This document shows positions 33,891 to 44,900 of a stretch of DNA of 64,000 nt, piece by piece. This stretch comes from Toxorhynchites rutilus septentrionalis. Lineage: Eukaryota > Arthropoda > Insecta > Diptera > Culicidae. A program made the position numbers and the translations under genes. The DNA is taken from positions 14,054,929 through 14,118,928 of the forward strand of contig NC_073744.1 of the NCBI RefSeq assembly GCF_029784135.1. The letters run 5' to 3'. Every line of letters begins with the position of its first letter. Position 1 is the first letter of the stretch. Under the pieces are notes generated by a model. The model was not told the DNA's origin. It did no database searches and saw only the letters and a list, made by a program, of their open reading frames with translations.

Positions 33891-34760
33891 TGGTCTCCCT
33901 TTGAAAAAAATCGGGTCTGAAATTTTGCGATGAAGAACAAAACTATCACTTTTCACGAAAATCTGAGTTCCACTATATCGGTTTGGCACGGAATGGCTGT
34001 ATACACATATTTTAGATATTGAAATTTAAATGTTTTCTTCGTAATAAAGAAAAGTACTATTTTTGTTCTCAATGTATAGGCTAGGCTGACTAAACGTACC
34101 GTTTTTCGACTCTTTTTGATTGTCCAGTCATTTTATCAATTTGTACCGTATTTTGAGTATAAAGAAAACATATTTATTTCATTGTCATTATTTTCAGTAA
34201 CACAGTGCTACAAAAATTTAACTTCTTCTCTTTTTCATGGGCTTCGACACAAACATGGAAGTATTTGTGTTTGAGCCCTTTTCACTACAATTGAAAGCGA
34301 TATATCAATTTGAATTTTTGAAAGATCTGATTTTTTAGGGTTTTAGGCTGCTATTTTTTAAAAGCAAGTTATCAAAAGACTAAAAAGAATACCTGTCATT
34401 TATGTTACCACTGCAGTGCTGCAGATAGATCCTAAATACATTGCGACGTTTAGATTTGAGTCAAACACAAATAAAACTTCATTGAAAGAAGCCAGGGGGG
34501 AAACATTGTTGCACCATGCATTTTTTTTCCTGGTGGTCCTTATCCCGGGCGAGCGCATCGCATATGGTGCGATGAGTCAATCTATGCTGCCTGTTCATTA
34601 TTTATTTCTCCGTTCGTTTATGATGGAGCGCAGTTTAACCACACGCTCTATGGCTAGGAAATGAATCACGCTCTGAAATTATGATCCATGCGGCGACATT
34701 ATTGAAAGCTTCGCTGTGAGTGTTTACAAATATTTTCATATCTACATGGTTCGTCTAGAA

Positions 34761-37406
34761 CAGTGGTTTTCAACCTTTTTTGCTCAATTCCGCCCTTTAC
34801 GAAAATTAATCCCAGTGCTTCACCCCTAACAGTATTTGGTAAGAAAGTCTGAAGCATATCAGTAAAGTAAGAATATAAACGGTTTTCAAGTTATATTCGC
34901 AACAAATTTGATTTAATACTTGTATCTGATTACAAAAAAGGTACAGTGACGTCTCGATTATATCACGCTAAAAAAAATAAAAAATAAAAAAAATTGCGTG
35001 ATAAAATAGAAACGTGGTATATTCGAAGCAGATATTTTTTATTAAACGAAAAATATTTTTTTCTCTCCAATATGTATGATTTAAACAATATTCTCCGTGC
35101 AACATGCAACATTTTTAGTAAAACATTTATAACAACATTTGTCACATGGACACGTAAAACAATACAGTATAACAAGATATAACGGAATTATAGTTTCAGT
35201 GCTTTTCTCATAGCAATTTCTCTTGTTTTCTCGAAGATATTGTGTGAAAGACATTGTAGCTAATTTTTTTTATTTTTATTTTTTTGTTGTTATTTTGTTC
35301 TTCCCATTCTATCGTATTAAAATTTTGGATTGAAGTTTTTGAGAGCAGCCATTTCCGGTTGATTACTGTAACTATTCTTTTTTTTTTCTTCATTTCCATC
35401 TTTCCCAACATCTTTATTCTTTTCTGATGGATCATTCACTATACCGATAATTTGGCTGTCGGAATGTTGTTTCTGAAATATCTTTTCTTTTTCGAGGTCC
35501 GGTACCTCTGTTTGATTACCAGGATCAGAAACCATAAATAAGATGGTCACAGAAATTCTGTCTGACCAAATACATATTTGTTTTGGACCACATCAAATTG
35601 CTTCCAAGATTTTGTGATTGAGGTTGAAGTGCTGCCAATATTTGAATAGCTAGATATTTCAATGTAATTTTTTCATTACCTTGTCCAGTCTCTCTGAACT
35701 GAGAATGATTGACATTTATAATTTTTCTTGATATATTATTTTTATGTTTTGAATTAGTCCCTATTTCACCATTCTGTTGACGTTGGACAATTTTTAATCA
35801 GTCCATCGCCAGAGGAAATTTTATCCCCACAAGCAATGGTGCGCAATGCAGTTATCTATTATCGGAACGCCCCTTGGTTGTAGTCTTTTCGGGAACTTCC
35901 AGAACGAGCAGATTTTGAAGAATTCAAGATTTAATTCCGCTTTGAAACATCGAGGGTTCTTCGATTTTGCAATTATCATCAATGGATGTTTATGAGTACC
36001 AGCAATGAAAATTATACGGTTTCGTTAGTTTTGATTCATGCGACGCCTTTTTTCTTCCCAGTGAGTGAACGTTAAATATCTTTGTGCAATTATATACCTT
36101 GTCAATGGTCAAATAATAAGTCTTCAAGGATTGAAGAAATTATTCTTTGAAATTATACATTGCACAAACTTTAAAATTAAGACAAGAATCGCTGAACTTT
36201 AACGACGCATATACTATCAACCACCACAGCCGTATAAAGCCGTTTCTAGCTTGCTGTATTTTCCCTATAGAATATCTACCATTATTTATTTTAAACATTA
36301 AAACAATTCTACATTCAGCAGCATATCTAATTTTTCTTATAGTGCTTGATGATTCTTTTTTTCATTAGCCTATATAGCTTAGTTGTCACTACACAAGAAT
36401 AAATATATTACAAAAAAGTCGGCTCAAACTGGGAAACGGCATAGATCGTGCATCTCATTTCACAAAATCGAAGAGATAGTTGCTCAGAATTATTCATAGT
36501 TTTTTAATTCTGAGTTGATGAAAATAATATGTTTTCAGGCTTTCAAAGAACCATCCTACAGTAAGATTTTTTTCCATGAATACGGCTAATCACGATAGGC
36601 GGCATGAATGCTCAAAAAAAAATTTTTCTGCTAAAATTTAATTTTTTGTTCAATAATTTAACGGCTTGGACTTTTAATATAATTTCTCATTTTTCGAAAA
36701 ACGTGATAAAACGAAATATTTTCAGTGATAAATTCTAGAATGGTAAAAATGCCCAGTGATATAAACGAGACGTTACTGTACATAAATTTTGGCTCCTACG
36801 CCAGAACGATTTCCGCCAAAATCGTAATTCTTGAGAACGTTGTCGAAAAGCACACCTCTTGTCTTCGATATCGACGCTGTTACGGTGTTTTGTTCCCATC
36901 AGCATCATTGTAGGAAATCCAGATTCACAACAACACTCGTGACGCTTATTCCGCATATTAGGATAAGAATAGATCATTTGTAGATCTATGAGTTTGTTCT
37001 GAAATTGATCCGAAACTTTCGTGACTCAAACCATGTCCAAATTTGTTTTTTGATTTAAGGAAAATATGTTTCTAGTTTAACTTGTTGTAAAAAGTCTTGA
37101 CAAATGCTGTACAATTTCCTTTTTTATGGTCTTCTGTACTGTTTCCTCGTCTGTTCCATCATCATTCACTAACGAAAGTCTTTCAAACATTGCGAAGTTG
37201 TGCGATTGAACATTACATTTCAGATTTGGAAATGTTTGCCGAGGATCGCAAATTCTAGCGTATCCAATAAAGTTTTTGTGGCAATTTTTGCTAATCATTA
37301 TCATCTTCAAAGCGATATAAATGTGTAATATTCCCTTGCACAATTCCCCCCTTCTTATGGCCAAATTCCTCACTAGGAGGAATTCCCCACCGGTTGAAAA
37401 TCACTG
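34761..37406. mobile_element. hAT element inserted in the outer hAT relic (2,646 bp)
   Basis: The terminal inverted repeats read CAGTGGTTTTCAACCTTTTT and, reversed from the right, CAGTGATTTTCAACCGGTGG. CAGTGGTT is a classic hAT terminus. The 8-bp flanks are GTCTAGAA (34753-34760) and GCCTAGAA (37407-37414), seven of eight identical, fitting a hAT target duplication. Internal sequence outside the nested pogo-like element (34762-34943 and 36779-37406) shows no clear transposase, so it appears decayed or non-autonomous. Confidence 0.82.
34944..36778 (-). mobile_element. pogo/Tigger-like element nested in the hAT element (1,835 bp)
   Basis: The left end CAGTGACGTCTCGATTATAT and the right end in reverse CAGTAACGTCTCGTTTATAT are inverted repeats, flanked by TA (34942-34943 and 36779-36780). 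On the minus strand around 35650-35850, a broken reading resembles the end of a pogo-type DDE domain: DNCIAHH, later GLIQNIK and YQEKL. An acidic, low-complexity C-terminal-like frame lies at 35317-35550. Many stops are present, so the element is inactive. Confidence 0.7.
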
Positions 37407-38390
37407 GCCTAGAAGAATTGAAGAGAGGGAAGGATGAAATCATTAGAGTATGGTAACAGTTTATTTCTCTTCGATTTCTTTCGCTTCTTTCAAAGGAACA
37501 ATGTCCTGAGCGAATTCGAAAACCCAATGCCGCAAACAATGGTTGCTTTTTACTTTCAGAGGTCAGTTGGTGGCGTTTCAAACATTTATTGCCTCGTTGA
37601 AAAAGACGATGGCATTTGTCACTGAATTCTCTGTTATTTCTAATGATTTCATTAATGTTCTTAATAGTCTAGTTGCTTCAAACTAAATACAAGAGGCTAA
37701 ATTTCCTCAAGCATATGTTTGACTACATTGAAAAATGGAAGGCTAGCGTAGGAGAAACCCTATAGTATAAATGTGTTGTATTGAAGCCCATTCATGAATG
37801 AACGGAAAAAAACCTCCAACTGAGATAGACAAAAACATATTGTATGATTAGTGGACAACGATCAGAGGATCGATCAGATAACGATAATGAGATAGAAAGT
37901 TGGAACAAAGAATCTGTACTGGTTGTAAAATCGTTGGGTGCAAATATTTTCAGAAATGGAAAACAAATGTCTAGAGTGTAAGGAATTCGCGAAGCTTACT
38001 AATTACATTTTATATCTGCGTGGTAGTATCGGACCAGTTGAAAGATTTTTTGTACAATGAACATTATGTGGGCAACGAAAAAGTCACCATGTTGGATCCC
38101 TGATAGCTAAGACATTTGGGAATTAAAACTTCGATCTGGAATGTGACAATTTCTATGATAAAATTTCTAAAATCGTGATCTGCTTCGCGAAGTCGCTTCA
38201 TCATCTGATTATGAACGAAAAAAAATCGTTGTAGAGAATTAATCTATGGTAGAGTAGGTAAAAAAATGCTTTATTGTTTGGTTATATTTCCGGTTTTAGT
38301 CAATCATTCATAAAATTCTTCAAAAAAATGGATTTGTTTTTTCCTTACGTGTCCCGTTTTTATTGCTGAACTATTTAGTCAGCCTATCTA

Positions 38391-38585
38391 TAACTCTTTC
38401 TAAGACACTATTTCGGTACGACTCATAGTTTTGAAGATATAAATGATCAAAGATTTCTCTTCCTAAAATCGAAATCGACGACGCCCTATTGAAAAGTTAC
38501 ACTTGAGTCAAAATAATCCCAATTGCTGTGGAAAACTCATATTATCTCCAACCCAAACAGAATACAAACTTTCATTCGAGTCATG
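38391..38585 (-). repeat. dispersed repeat E, copy 2
   Basis: This is the inverse of 24640-24830. TTTCGGTACGACTCATAG, CCCAATTGCTGTGGAAAACTC and CTCCAACCCAAAC appear here in the opposite orientation. It starts a few bases after the right end of the outer hAT relic, so that hAT may have inserted beside or within this repeat. Confidence 0.55.
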
Positions 38586-39097
38586 TTTTGACATTTGTCG
38601 ATTTCGTTTGGAAGTGCTCCATATGTAAAACACGGCCAACTGGCAACATCAACGCCGAACCCGAATATCCACGGTACCAAAGTGATGCTTTGTATTTGGT
38701 GGGATCAAAAGGATTTGATCCACTATTAGCTACTAAAATCTGATCAAACGATCAATGGAGACCTGTACAGCCAAAAATTGATCCTTTTAAGGCACTATTC
38801 TATTGTAGGAAAATGAAAAATATGGATTTTTAGAAAATCCTATTATTTACCGAGTTATAGCCATTTTAGTGATGCGGCATCCACTCTAGTTCGGCCATAA
38901 CTATTAACTTCAAACGTGTTATTTTCGAAAATGTTTTTTTCAAACTGGCGTACACGATATCTCAAGTTCGATATTGTTAAAAGATAGATAAACAAACAAT
39001 GATATAATGAATAGTACAAATATCTTTGGACTTATTTTTTCGGAGCTTGAAAAAACTACCGAAATTCGTGCCTCTACACTAGAATACCCCATTAAAG

Positions 39098-39217
39098 CGT
39101 GCTTTTGCTGAAAAACGTTCAGATTATTTGATAATATCCATCATGACAACGCTCAGCCTCGTGATGCTGCTCGAGTTAAAAATCTTTGGACGGATTTCGC
39201 GCCAACTCGTCTATGGG
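39098..39217 (+). pseudogene. mariner transposase fragment, left of the foldback insertion
   Basis: Readable, with one frame change, as LKRAFAEKRSDYL then NIHHDNAQPRDAARVKNLWT and RLWDW. This is the region around the second catalytic Asp (HHDNA) of a mariner transposase. The downstream part resumes beyond the foldback element at 41688, at the equivalent codon (WEM). Confidence 0.5.
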
Positions 39218-39901
39218 ATTGGTATGACCCTCTCAGAACTTAATGAAACTTTCTGGGCGTGAAGACATTACCTAATTAAGCAACTTGGCATACTTAGTTT
39301 CCCGAAAATTTATCTAGACTAACATATGGAAAGGGTCAAATATTTTTGACCATTTTTTTTCCTTTTTCTTTACTCGAAAATGGTAAATCCTACATAAAAG
39401 TAATCTACGAAAGAGTTTTTGGAAAATAAATGAATTTTCAGAAAAAGAATACTAAAAAAATATTTGTTGAAGTCCTACACTAAAAAAACGATTTCAAATA
39501 CTAAAAGTCGATTTTCTCAAAATAGTCATCTTAGATTTTGATGAAATGATAGATAAATATGTGCCCTACAACTCTTCCATACATCGCTACTTGTGTATGT
39601 TTAAGGCAAAAAAGGTTTACTAACAAAAACTTTTTCAATATTTTAGAGAGGACAAAGTGATTATTACCGATAAAAATTAAAAAAAAAAAAACACAAACCA
39701 TTCCTTTTGTTTATTCGATGTATTTCATTAACGAATCTGACATGTTTGTTCTCTTGAACGCATAACAGGCCCAAATTTCCTTAATGATTTTTGTTTTGAA
39801 AGCGTGTTTATTTCACTCGAAAATTCATAACAATTTATGCTTCACAGAAATGGAACACGAAACTCAATGACGTCTATATCGCATTGCGTTTCAAGGGTGC
39901 C

Positions 39902-40114
39902 TCATTTGCACAATCCGTCGAAGTCGAACGGATGACAGAATGCGATTCGGGTAATTTTGACCCGATCGGATTTCAGAATACGGGTGAGTAGTTGATCAAT
40001 AGAGGTATCTGGAATTTTTGAGGAAATTGCACTATCGATTTCTTCACGGCGTGTTTTGTTGACTATCCAAATTAAAAATGTGCATATGAGGTAATTCTCG
40101 CTTTTGTCATCCAA
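39902..40114 (-). pseudogene. loop ORF 1 of the foldback element, unidentified
   Basis: A 70-codon minus-strand frame with YLICTFLIWIVNKTRREE, DTSIDQLLTRILKSDRVKIT and FCHPFDFDG. It is related to the degenerate segment at 5573-5836, which has the same blocks in order, so it was once part of a real coding sequence of a multi-copy element. I recognise no catalytic motif and assign no function. Confidence 0.35.
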
Positions 40115-40388
40115 TCGAATACATCCAGCATGGTGTGAAACCGAATACGTGTAATGTTACAATGAAGCTCATTCTTCATTTCATTTATTGTTTTGTTTGA
40201 ACACTATGCTCTAATACCACGCGTGCATTAGGTCTGGCAATAGCAAAGGCTGTGTCAGCGTTGCCCATGTTAGCGTCTCGCAAGTGAGTGTATTTTTCCT
40301 CACACCGGTTCTGATTGTCTAGAATCACAGTCCTTCGCTCTCTACCTCTTTATCGTTCGCAAGTAATTCTACGTTGAGATGGTGAACG

Positions 40389-40625
40389 TTAGTACTTTTG
40401 AAGAAGAAGTTGGAGAACGTCGTTTGAACGGTGTATATCAACGATGAACTCCAGATTATTGTTTCTTCTTCGAATCACAATTTCTCGCGTCGCTTTGCAG
40501 TCGCCTACCATGACTCCAGCAATGTTCTCAACAACATACGCATTGAATGTATACACGTGTTCTCCAGTCGGTGTTTCATAAAAATTGATGACAGTAACGT
40601 GATTGTCACCTTGCAATCCGAGCAT
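40389..40625 (-). CDS. loop ORF 2 of the foldback element, unidentified
   Basis: A 78-codon frame on the minus strand: MLGLQGDNHVTVINFYETPT, then GEHVYTFNAYVVENIAGVMV and a basic stretch TREIVIRRRNNN, ending LLLQKY. It starts just inside the right arm. Its mixed composition looks protein-like and not low-complexity. There is no zinc finger, DDE or RT motif. It could be a small captured exon or part of a decayed transposase. I do not recognise it. Confidence 0.25.
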   Translation of the reverse strand: MLGLQGDNHVTVINFYETPTGEHVYTFNAYVVENIAGVMVGDCKATREIVIRRRNNNLEFIVDIHRSNDVLQLLLQKY

Positions 40626-41032
40626 GGAAAAGCAAGGAAATTTGGGCCTGTTATGCGTTCAAGAGAACAAACATGTCTGATTCGTTAATGAAATACATCG
40701 AATAAACAAAAGGAATGGTTTGTGTTTTTTTTTTAGTTTTTATCGGTAATAATCACTTTGTCCTCTCTAAAATATTGAAAAAGTTTTTGTTAGTAAACCT
40801 TTTTTGCCTTAAACATACACAAGTAGCGATGTATGGAAGAGTTGTAGGGCACATATTTATCTATCATTTCATCAAAATCTAAGATGACTATTTTGAGAAA
40901 ATCGACTTTTAGTATTTGAAATCGTTTTTTTTTTAGTGTAGGACTTCAACAAATATTTTTTTAGTATTCTTTTTCTGAAAATTCATTTATTTTCCAAAAA
41001 CTCTTTCGTAGATTACTTTTATGTAGGATATG

Positions 41033-41553
41033 TAGAATTTAAATAATCATTATGTTTATTCAAAAATTCTTCCAGCTCGCCGGGACCACGCATGGCTTTA
41101 GCCGAATTGAGGTTATTGGCGCATGTGTGGATGAAAGTTCGATGGAGTGAACTTAGCGCTATCTGCCATTTCACAACGTAAATAAATTCGTTCTCTTAGA
41201 AAACCGAACGACGGATCGATTATTTGTATATTGTTTGTACCAAAATACTAAAATCGCGATTAAAAAAATAAGATGGGAGTGAACCTTTGAGGTTGTATGT
41301 ACTTTTATGCCAAATTTAAGAAAAAAATAGAAAAAAAATTGTCGAGAAATTTTTTCTGAATATGGCCACCCTGATTGATGTTAAACATACGGTAATCGGT
41401 ACCTCAGCGATGTCATATATAGTTTACGTCCTATTCTCAAGCCTACCAAGTTTTGTGTGCATAATTTCATGAAAATCGGTCAAGCCGTTTCGGAGGAGTT
41501 CGACCACGAACATCGTGACATTTTAAGATTTTAATATATATATAAAGATGGTC
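41033..41553 (+). mobile_element. insertion in the right foldback arm, RTE-like LINE 3' end
   Basis: The arm is continuous on the left (39360-39420) but interrupted here between ATGTAGGAT and ATGGTCAAAAATATT. The insert ends TGAAAATCGGTCAAGCCGTT, TCGGAGGAGTTCGACCACGA and TTTTAATATATATATAAAG. The phrase asking for a Cys/Gly-rich end with a TATATA-type tail is typical of 5'-truncated RTE-clade 3' ends. About 33 bases of arm sequence are missing at the insertion site. No coding region is left. Confidence 0.45.
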
Positions 41554-41687
41554 AAAAATATTAGGCCCTTTCCATATGTTAGCTTAGATAAATTTTCGGG
41601 AAACTAAGTATGCCAAGTTGCTTAATTAGGTAATGTCTTCACGCCCATAAAGTTTCATTCAATTTTGAGAGGGCTTTTAGAAAATAG

Positions 41688-41880
41688 CAGATGGGAAATG
41701 TTAGTTCACCCCATTCCGACTACTATGTGTTTCGATCGATGCAGAACGCTTCTAGTAGAATACGCTTTACTCAAGAACAGGGTATCAAAAATTGCCAGAA
41801 AAAGTAGTGGCTGGCGATGGGCAATACTTTGGAAAATGTATTAATCCATTTTATTATTCGAATAAATGTATTTTCCATGC
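41688..41880 (+). pseudogene. mariner transposase C-terminal fragment, right of the foldback
   Basis: The translation gives WEMLVHP, then HSDYYVFRSMQNAS (third catalytic Asp in SDYYVF) and FTQEQGIKN. After a frame change it gives KLPEKVVAGDGQYFGK, the mariner C-terminal end. With 39098-39217 this makes one mariner ORF split by the foldback element. The 3' end runs into the poly-A/AAATAAAT target of the R4-like element. Confidence 0.6.
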
Positions 41881-41905
41881 AAAAAAAAAAAAAATAAATA
41901 AATAA

Positions 41906-44900
41906 GGTTCTCAAATGGGGATCAACACTAGGGTAGGAGCCTACCTGTTGGTCTCAAATGTTCCTATCTCACGCCTCCACGAAGATCATATGACGACATT
42001 TTTAGATCGGGCGTGAACTGGAAACACACACCTGGTCTTGGCTCCGAGAACGGGTGTCGAAAGTGGCTAAGTGAGGGGGTGCGAGCGAGTCAGAGCGCTA
42101 TATCTCTCCCGGGGAAGGCCTCCCGGGTCATGGAGGCCTTGCCAACCCGCTGTCTCCCGGGCAAAGGAGATACACCCAGAAAATGGAGCTACGTTCACGA
42201 AGAATACTCAGAATGCGATCGCCCGAGGAGGGTCCCCGAACTGGAGCTGGTCCTGGAACGGGCGTAAGAGCGAGCGGCCAGCGGCTGGAGGGCGATGTGC
42301 AAGAGCGGGCCACCAGCCGGGTTCAACCCGAAGAGCTACCGCCACACGGAAACAGCAGCCATCGACATCACCAACGAAACGCTGCGCCTACGAGGCGTGT
42401 TGCGACTGTCAGACGACAGTCGTCCACACTTGTGGGTACTACTAGGCGACGGATCATGTGGACACATGAAATGAATGAATTCGTGATCCGCGCCTATTAC
42501 ATCTGCACTGCTTTGGAGACGGACATGAGCGGTCGCCCTCGAATACTCGCAATGTTCGAGGAAGCGTATCCAGAGTTCGTCGGGAGGCTTGACCAAAACG
42601 CGATGAACGCGAGGCGTAGAGCGATTGTACGCAACAATATGCTCTCCCAAACGCAAGTCGACGAGATCAAGCAGCAGGTGCAGAGAGAACTAAGCTCCAG
42701 AACAAGCAGAGCAAGCGATGTGTCGAGACGAAGTTCAGTACGGCTGAGCAATTCATTCGCGAGTGGGGCACGCGAATCAGCACCAGTGGAGGCCACAGTA
42801 CAACAACCCCCTGAGCCGGAAGATCCACAGCCAGATCAACAACTACTACGCGATCTGGTCTTCCATTACGACGAGGCGATCTCACAGTTCCGCGACACGG
42901 ACCCTTTGTCGCGCCCCAGGATCCCGAAGTTGCAGCATTCCCGCAGGCTGACAAGTGCAGTAAAGCTCATGAACGAGCACGTTCTTCCGCTGCACTTGGT
43001 TGATGCTGAGAACATGGAGGAGCTGCAACTGAAAGTTTACTGTGCTGCTGTGGCGACTGCCAAAAGTTTAGGATACCGTATTAGGCCAAGAGGCGGACTG
43101 CTCCAACATCTCCGTGAAAGGCGTGAGCCTCCATGGCGAAGGAGATTGGAGCAACGGATCCTAAACAAGCGCGCCGCAATTGGAAGACTGATGGCGTACA
43201 AAAGAGGCAGCAGATCGGCGAAATTATGTCGCCAAGTTGCTGTGATCGTGTGGCCTACTGAACTTCGCCAGCTGGGAGCTCACCAGCTGACGGAAAAACT
43301 CGACACACTGGTACAGCAATTGAGCGTCCTAACTAAACGGCTGAAACGTTACTCTGACTCTGCAAAGCGCCAGGAACAAAATCGGATGTTCAGAGATAAC
43401 GAAAAAGCGTTCTACGACCACATTAGCGACGAGAAGCCCGACTACCGCGAAGGTTTGCCAGATATTAGCGATGTGACGAACTTCTGGGCTGGTATTTGGG
43501 AGACCCCAGTAGAACATCGCGACGGGCAAATGTGGTTAAGACGGGAGGAGGAGAGTTGTGGTGAAATTGGAGAGATGCCAGCTATCATCGTCGGAGAGAA
43601 CGATGTCCGCGAACCCTCGCGGTACCTGAGGAACTGGGCAGCACCGGGCCCCGATGGTGTCCAGAACTTTTGGCACAAGAAGCTGACCGTCGCACATCCA
43701 AAGATAGCTGAGTGCTTCAACAAGGTGCTACGTGACCCACACAACCTTCCTGAATTCGCCACCCGTGGCGTCACCTTCCTCCTCCCGAAAGACAGCAACA
43801 CATTGAACCCATCAAAGTACAGACCGATAACGTGCCTATCGAGTCTGTACAAAATACTGAGCAGCATAATTACCGCCAAAGTTTCTGCTCACTGCGAACA
43901 GCATCACATCATCGCAGAAGAGCAGAAAGGATGCAGGAAAAATACGCATGGCTGCAAAGACCAGGCCATCATCGACGCAGCCATAGTCGGCCAGGCGGTA
44001 TATAACCAGCGGAACCTAAGTATGGCCTACATCGATTACAGGAAGGCTTATGACTCCATACCTCACTCGTTTCTCGTCCGGGTATTGGAGCTCTACAAAA
44101 TTGATCCCGTCGTCGTTAGGTTCCTGCAGCATGCGATGAGGCAGTGGAGTACGTCTCTGCACCTCAGTGATGGGGAAAATGTGTTGCAGTCTAGAACGCT
44201 GCAGATAAAGAGGGGGATATTCCAAGGCGACTCTTTCAGCCCGCTTTGGTTTTGTCTGGCACTGAACCCCCTCAGTAGGACGCTCAATAGAAACGGTCAT
44301 GGCTATAAAATAAGGTATGGCGACGGCGCCCACGAAGAAGTGACCCATACCTTTTACATGGACGATCTCAAGGTCTACGCTGATTCACGTCAGCGTCTAG
44401 GTGTAGCTATCCGGGTTGTCGAAGACATAAGCAGGGACATCTGTATGGAGTTCGGCCTCGACAAGTGTCGCTGTGTCCACCTGCTGAAAGGACAACTTAC
44501 CGAATCCGGAGGCTACGAGGTCTATGACGGCGAGTTTATAAGAGACATGGTTCGTGGCGAATCCTATAAATATCTTGGATTCCGACAGCTCACCGGGATT
44601 CGCCACTCCGACATCAAGACGGAGCTGCGAGACAAGTTCTTGAGTCGAGTGAACTGTGTCCTGAGGACTTTCCTCAACGCGGGGAACAAGGTACGCGCGA
44701 TCAACACATTCGCGGTTCCCCTGCTGACCTTCAGTTTTGGTGTAGTCAAATGGAGCAAAACTAACCTAGAGGACCTTGAGAGGAGGATGAGGAAAGCATT
44801 CAAAGAGGCCGGAATGCACCATCCTCAATCGGCACTGGAGAGAGTTTCACTACCACGCAAAGAAGGGGGACTTGGAATCGTCGACATTTCTGCACTGTGT

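Larger units (their letters stand above)
34082..38386 (+). mobile_element. hAT-like relic copy 2, outer member of a three-level nest
   Basis: The ends are inverted: TAGGCTGACTAAACGTACCG on the left and, reversed from the right, TAGGCTGACTAAATAG. Near 38020-38215 a plus-strand reading with frame slips gives GPVERFF, then KSHHVGSLIAKTF and NFDLECDNFYDKISKI, resembling the C-terminal dimerisation region of hAT transposases. Two younger elements sit inside (34761-37406 and 34944-36778). I could not define an 8-bp target duplication. Confidence 0.55.
39228..41675. mobile_element. foldback-like element with about 550-bp inverted arms
   Basis: The left arm 39228-39783 is nearly identical to the reverse complement of the right arm, which is 40636-41029 continued at about 41556-41675 after an insertion. 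Shared blocks include GACATTACCTAATTAAGCAA, GAATTTTCAGAAAAAGAATA and TTCTCTTGAACGCATAACAG. Differences are mainly in A-run lengths, so the arms are young or homogenised. The loop (39784-40635) holds unidentified minus-strand frames. ATGGGATTG (about 39212) and ATGGGAAATG (about 41688) outside the arms may be an imperfect target duplication. Long-TIR Foldback or MuDR-like elements are the nearest known types. Confidence 0.75.
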
